Below, one piece after another: positions 60,043 to 64,000 of a stretch of DNA of 64,000 nucleotides. This stretch comes from Prevotella sp. P2-180. Lineage in GTDB: Bacteria > Bacteroidota > Bacteroidia > Bacteroidales > Bacteroidaceae. The notes below the pieces were generated by a model. That model was not told the DNA's origin. It ran no database searches and saw nothing but the letters and a program-made list of their open reading frames with translations. How positions within the stretch are numbered: position 1 is the stretch's first letter; the number at the start of each line of letters is the position of its first letter. The stretch lies in the NCBI RefSeq assembly GCF_002251435.1, contig NZ_NPJI01000076.1, positions 1-64,000 on the forward strand. Direction: 5' to 3'. Made by a program: the position numbers and the translations under genes.

Positions 60043-62493
60043 ATGAAAAGATTAAAAGCTTTAGTGATTACGGCATTTGCACTGCTTTCCACAGCTTCTT
60101 ATGCCGACAACGACACTAATGGGAAACAAATGAAAATTAAGGCGAACGACAAGGACATCTGTGTTGCCTTCTTCTCGCCCGACATCGTAAGAGTGACCAA
60201 AACACCTGAAGGCTCTACTGCCAAAGGCAAAAAAAGCGAGGTGGTTACAATGGTTCCAAAAGACGATTTCAACGTGGACATCCAGTCTGGCACGTCATCC
60301 ATACGTATGAAATCAAAAGACCTTGTAGTGACTGTCGACCGCCGCACAGGACTCGTCTCCTTCGCGTCGACCAGCGGAAAACAACTGCTGAAAGAAAAGG
60401 ACATAAACTTTGAAATGCGCAACGAGGGAAGCGACAAGGGAAGATATGTAGTGACTCACTCATATCTCTTGGACAAAGACGAGGCTATATACGGACTGGG
60501 CACAGTGCAGGACGGGAAACTCAACCGGCGCGGACTGACAAAGACCATTGAACAGTCAAACCTTGAAGACTTCCAAAACGTCATCCAGTCGGTCAAGGGC
60601 TGGGGCATATACTGGGACAACTATAGCCGTGCCCATTTTGAGGACAATGCACAGGCAATGACTTTCCGCGCAGAGGTGGGCGACCAAGCCGACTACTATT
60701 TCATGTATGGCAAGACTGCAGATGGCGTCAACCGCTGCATGCGCCAGCTCTCTGGCGACGTGCCGATGTTCCCTCTATGGACATACGGATTCTGGCAGTG
60801 CCGCGAACGCTACAAGTCACAACAGGAACTGCTCGAAGTCGTTGACAAATACAGAAAGCTGCAAGTACCTCTCGACGGCATCATTCAGGACTGGCAGTAT
60901 TGGGGCAGCAACTATACATGGAATGCCATGGACTTCATAGCTGAGTCATTCCCCAACGGAAAGCAGATGATAGACAGTGTGCACAAACAAAACGCCCATA
61001 TCATGATTTCCATCTGGGCTAGTTTCGGACCTCAGACCCAACAGTATGCAAAACTAAAGGAGAAGGGACTGCTCTACGACTTCGAGACATGGCCACAGAG
61101 CGGTCTGTCACACATCTGGCCTCCACGCATGGACTATCCTTCAGGAGTGAAAGTCTACGATGCCTTCAGCCCCGTGGCTCGACAGATTTATTGGGATCAC
61201 CTGAAGCGTCTGTTCGACTATGGAATAGACGCATGGTGGATGGACTCCACCGACCCGGACTTCTTTAACGCTACAAAAGAAAACTATGAGCAGAAAGGAG
61301 CCATGGGTTCATGGCGAAGCGTGAGAAACCTCTTCCCGTTAGCCACCGTAAAGGGTATATACGAGAAGCAGCGCAAAGCGTCTGAAGAAAAACGTGTGTT
61401 TATCATGACACGTTCGGCCTTTGCAGGACAGCAGCACTACGGTTCGGGATTGTGGTCGGGCGACGTGGCTTCAACATGGGACATGCTCCGCAAGCAGGTG
61501 CCCGCAGGACTTAACTACACCATGACCGGTTGTCCAAACTTCAATACCGACATTGGCGGATTCTTCTGCGGTTCATACAACACCCGTGGCACTGGCTCCG
61601 CCCCACTCAACAAGCAGTACCAGGAACTCTATGTGCGCTGGATGCAGTATGGACTGTTCTGTCCGGTGTTCCGCAGCCACGGTGCCGACGCCCCGAGGGA
61701 GATCTACCAGTTTGGCAAGAAGGGAGAACCTGTTTACGACGCCATAGAAAAGACCATACGCCTGCGCTATCGTCTTATACCTTATTTATATAGCACAGCA
61801 TGGCAGGTCACATCTGCAGGCGAGAGCTATCTGCGTGCCCTTCACTACGACTTCGCTTCCGACCGCCGCACGTGGGACATGGCCGACGAGTTTATGTTTG
61901 GCCGCTCCATTCTCGCCACTCCGGTGCTCCACGCTCAATATACCGAGGAGAAAATATTCAAGGAAGACGCAATGAGCGGTTGGGAGAAGAAGGAATTAAA
62001 AGATGAAAAAATTAAAGAATTAAAGTGCGATTTCACTTCCGGGAAGACAGTTACAAAATACTTGCCGAAGGGTGCCGACTGGTTTGACTTCAACACTGAG
62101 AAGCGTTACCGTGGCGGACGCGATGTCACCGTTGCCACTCGTCTCGACCTCACTACCATGTTTGTAAAGGCTGGCTCTATCCTGCCTCTCGCTCCTGTGA
62201 TGCAATATGCCACAGAGAAGAAGTGGGACAACCTCGACATTGTAGTATATCCAGGCTCTGATGCCTCTTTCACCCTGTACGAGGACGAGGGCGACAACTA
62301 CAACTATGAGCGTGGCGCTTACACTACCATCGTAATGAAATGGAACGACCGCAAGCGCACCCTCACTGTAGAATCGCGCAAAGGCCAATTCCCCGGCATG
62401 CTTCAAGGCCGTAAGTTTAACGTTCGTGTGGCTGGAACAGAGGCAGTGAAAACCATCGACTACAACGGCACTTCTGTTTCGGTGACGATGTAG
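60043..62493 (+). CDS. Exported GH31 glycosidase, likely alpha-xylosidase
   Basis: An 816-residue enzyme from the ATG at 60043 (signal peptide VITAFALLSTASYAD). It has the N-terminal beta-sandwich, then the barrel with FWQCRERYKSQQELLEVVDK, typical of alpha-xylosidases; nucleophile Asp in DAWWMDSTDPDF (~residue 401) and acid/base Asp in LWSGDVASTW (~474). C-terminal beta domains follow. A Lys/Glu segment (KKELKDEKIKELK) encoded by AATTAAAG repeats interrupts one of them. It would release alpha-1,6-xylose from xyloglucan oligosaccharides, though alpha-glucosidase activity is possible. It starts 32 nt after the kinase gene without a clear promoter. Confidence 0.88.
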   Translation: MKRLKALVITAFALLSTASYADNDTNGKQMKIKANDKDICVAFFSPDIVRVTKTPEGSTAKGKKSEVVTMVPKDDFNVDIQSGTSSIRMKSKDLVVTVDRRTGLVSFASTSGKQLLKEKDINFEMRNEGSDKGRYVVTHSYLLDKDEAIYGLGTVQDGKLNRRGLTKTIEQSNLEDFQNVIQSVKGWGIYWDNYSRAHFEDNAQAMTFRAEVGDQADYYFMYGKTADGVNRCMRQLSGDVPMFPLWTYGFWQCRERYKSQQELLEVVDKYRKLQVPLDGIIQDWQYWGSNYTWNAMDFIAESFPNGKQMIDSVHKQNAHIMISIWASFGPQTQQYAKLKEKGLLYDFETWPQSGLSHIWPPRMDYPSGVKVYDAFSPVARQIYWDHLKRLFDYGIDAWWMDSTDPDFFNATKENYEQKGAMGSWRSVRNLFPLATVKGIYEKQRKASEEKRVFIMTRSAFAGQQHYGSGLWSGDVASTWDMLRKQVPAGLNYTMTGCPNFNTDIGGFFCGSYNTRGTGSAPLNKQYQELYVRWMQYGLFCPVFRSHGADAPREIYQFGKKGEPVYDAIEKTIRLRYRLIPYLYSTAWQVTSAGESYLRALHYDFASDRRTWDMADEFMFGRSILATPVLHAQYTEEKIFKEDAMSGWEKKELKDEKIKELKCDFTSGKTVTKYLPKGADWFDFNTEKRYRGGRDVTVATRLDLTTMFVKAGSILPLAPVMQYATEKKWDNLDIVVYPGSDASFTLYEDEGDNYNYERGAYTTIVMKWNDRKRTLTVESRKGQFPGMLQGRKFNVRVAGTEAVKTIDYNGTSVSVTM
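61991..62026. repeat. AATTAAAG repeat inside the GH31 gene
   Basis: GAATTAAAAGATGAAAAAATTAAAG-type words encode KELKDEKIKELK. The same AATTAAAG unit repeats in the intergenic hairpin region at 20377-20400. Confidence 0.55.
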
Positions 62494-62522
62494 CGAGTCC
62501 TGCCTCGTCAGCCGAGAATGCA

Positions 62523-62557
62523 AATGAGCCCTGCAAGTGTGAATTGCAGGGCTCATT
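62523..62557. terminator. Bidirectional terminator between GH31 and luxS
   Basis: Perfect 13-bp arms (AATGAGCCCTGCA, TGCAGGGCTCATT) with a 9-nt loop, followed by GTTTTT on the plus strand, between two convergent genes. Confidence 0.85.
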
Positions 62558-62568
62558 GTTTTTATCGG

Positions 62569-63084
62569 TTATGCGTCGAAGAAGGTCATGCCGCCATCGA
62601 GTGTAGGGCGGGCAACTCCCGGATATTCAGAACAGAACTCGTCTTTCAGACGTCCTAAATAGCGGCGGGCTTCCCATTTTGCCATTGGCAGGTCGTGCAT
62701 GAGGTAGTTGCCACAAGTGGCGGCAGTGGTGCCTGGCACTACGTCATCATACTCGCTCACAAAGGTGAATGCCTCAATCATCAGTTGGCGAATCTCTTCG
62801 CAGGTATATGCTCCACGCACAATGAGGTAGTTGCCGGTCAAACACCCCATCGGTCCCCAGTAGATGATGTTTTGCTTCCATCCCTCTCTGTTGCGAAGGT
62901 AGGTTGCCACAAGGTGTTCAATAGTGTGAAGTGCTGCGCAGTTCACGGCGGGCTCATGGTTGGGGGCTGTCATGCGAATGTCGTAAGTGGTGAAGCAGGA
63001 GTCGCCAAAGGCGTCCTGACGGGAGATGTAGATCCCAGGCTTAAGGTCTGTATGGTCTACTTGAAAACTTGCTATTACTTCCAT
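62569..63084 (-). CDS. luxS: S-ribosylhomocysteine lyase
   Basis: A 171-residue LuxS: cleaves S-ribosylhomocysteine to homocysteine and DPD, the autoinducer-2 precursor, in the activated methyl cycle. Metal ligands His53 and His57 (CAALHTIEHLVATYL) and the Cys in ATCGNY are present, with the catalytic Cys81 in WGPMGCLTGNY. The cytosolic homodimeric enzyme is full length. The gene lies downstream of a decayed acyltransferase gene whose promoter (63423-63430) may now drive it; no other promoter is obvious in the 86-nt gap. Confidence 0.96.
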   Translation of the reverse strand: MEVIASFQVDHTDLKPGIYISRQDAFGDSCFTTYDIRMTAPNHEPAVNCAALHTIEHLVATYLRNREGWKQNIIYWGPMGCLTGNYLIVRGAYTCEEIRQLMIEAFTFVSEYDDVVPGTTAATCGNYLMHDLPMAKWEARRYLGRLKDEFCSEYPGVARPTLDGGMTFFDA

Positions 63085-63170
63085 CTTTTTCTTTTATTTA
63101 TTTGCTAATACTTTACTCTCGATATTAATTTTGAGAAGACTATTATGACTATGGCGGAGAAAGATATCGC

Positions 63171-63392
63171 TTAGCCTATCACATACTTGCTTCCCGGAAT
63201 CAGAGAGAGCACCTTGATATCTCCTCCAATTATCCACTCGGAAACGAACGGGAGGAAGAACAGATGCATAAGATACATGCCAAAAGTGAGTTGGGCGATA
63301 CTGGTAATCCAACGCGGTGCCGACGTGATACAGGTGAACAGCAGACAAGCCACCACGCGGATATAATCCACAAATGCAATACGATTTTTCAT
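63171..63392 (-). pseudogene. Internally deleted acyltransferase-3 family gene
   Basis: The 73-codon frame joins three parts of an acyltransferase-3 (OafA-like) membrane protein: the typical start (KNRIAFVDYIRVVACLL), an internal membrane-helix region (SIAQLTFGMYLMHLFFLPFV) and the typical end (LSLIPGSKYVIG). Full family members have ~350 residues, so nearly 80% is missing while the frame is kept. Catalytic His residues that follow the N-terminal motif are lost. It cannot be an active acyltransferase. Promoter and stop are intact. Confidence 0.65.
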
Positions 63393-63422
63393 CCAATATT
63401 AATACTCTTATAAATTTGGGCG

Positions 63423-63430
63423 CAAAATTA
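63423..63430 (-). promoter_or_regulatory. -7 box upstream of the acyltransferase remnant and luxS
   Basis: TAATTTTG on the minus strand, 31 nt before the remnant's ATG. No clear -33 element. Confidence 0.45.
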
Positions 63431-63452
63431 CTAAAAAAATCCGATAATACCA

Positions 63453-64000
63453 TAAAAATATGATGCTTTAAATACTAAATTTGTTGCATAATTTTGTCTT
63501 TGCCTTAATAAGGTTTGCTCTGCTTTAACAAAGAATCGGCTCTTCACACTCTATGCTTTGTGCATATGCTTCTTTCATCATATCCTCCTCTTTGTTTAAG
63601 AGTTGTATAATTCCAGTTGCTTGAGTGTGTCACTTCCTTCGCTCCATGTCCATTACAGACACTTCAACATTACTGTCCTGCCACCTCTATGCCGCATGCC
63701 GCAATGCCATAGACAGGTTATTGCATTGCTTGTCGCCAGAACTGTCCGACACTGACTTTTGACATGACTTGAATCAAGATTAACGCAACGTTTCCGACTG
63801 CAGCAGCTTGCAGAGGGTTTGATGCCTGTGCCTGCACACCGACACCGAGAGACCTTCTCTCATCTCATTGGCAGCTACGGCTACATCTTATATGGAAGGT
63901 AGACAACCCTTTATATATAGATGTGCGCCTCGTGGCACACGGACTGGTCAGTGTCCTGCCTCCTCATTTTTTGTAACATTTGAGATTATTTTTTTTTGAC
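63453..64000. other. Gene-free stretch with unexplained structured sequence
   Basis: No convincing gene. From about 63530 to 63940 the composition changes to a more GC-balanced, repeat-free sequence unlike the AT-rich flanks. On the minus strand it begins GTGTGCC-acga-GGCGCAC (63940-63923), a hairpin with the GUGYG start expected for group II introns, and ends with AGGAGG followed by tandem ATGs and an 18-codon frame (63581-63525, MMKEAYAQSIECEEPILC). It might be the 5' ribozyme part of a truncated group II intron with the first codons of its protein, but no domain V is visible. Confidence 0.35.

Noticed and set aside
63085..63170. SAM/SAH-type riboswitch before luxS
   Set aside because: The 86-nt AT-rich gap shows no characteristic multi-stem structure.

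Overview
The window is chromosomal DNA from a member of the Bacteroidota, most likely a gut or rumen Prevotellaceae (Prevotella/Segatella type). The signs are SusC/SusD pairs, a hybrid two-component regulator, DUF1599-DoxX-tpiA-SPOR-folE gene order, Omp28-like exported proteins, TAnnTTTG promoter boxes with upstream TTG/TTTG elements, and intergenic short-period repeats. I saw no rRNA, tRNA or CRISPR array.

Positions 1-11500 are an AT-rich accessory island. Read on the minus strand it holds a tyrosine recombinase with a RhuM-like gene, then a NusG-like (UpxY-type) antiterminator with a long leader containing an intrinsic terminator, then a very tightly packed operon: a C39-like cysteine peptidase, two dynamin-like GTPases, an Hsp70/actin-fold ATPase, a small GTPase, a double zinc-ribbon membrane protein and a second membrane protein cut by the window edge. 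I recognise the families but not this assembly as a named system. It looks like a membrane-linked, NTP-driven conflict or defence system with a protease as candidate effector, and it is the most interesting part of the window.

Positions 11500-19400 hold exported proteins and lipoproteins (two Omp28-like paralogues, a FISUMP-like lipoprotein, a small lipoprotein and two decayed genes) next to a membrane-bound AraC-type regulator. Their upstream regions share 20-21 bp spaced direct repeats, which suggests one regulon. Positions 19500-37000 are mostly core: LpxA, an RND efflux operon, TadA, aldo/keto reductase, CrcB, tRNA nucleotidyltransferase, a ThiF-like E1, DUF1599, DoxX, TpiA, SPOR protein, FolE and M18 aminopeptidase.

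Positions 37000-62500 are a hemicellulose utilisation region. On the minus strand GH3, an unknown secreted protein, GH43 and a GH43-GH8 fusion form one operon. On the plus strand come a hybrid two-component sensor, GH5, SusC, SusD, a TIG-domain surface lipoprotein, an unusual in-frame fusion of two histidine kinases and a GH31 likely alpha-xylosidase. Enzyme content fits xyloglucan and/or xylan: glycans are cut outside, taken up by SusCD and trimmed by GH3/GH43/GH8/GH31. LuxS, a heavily deleted acyltransferase gene and an unexplained structured stretch close the window.
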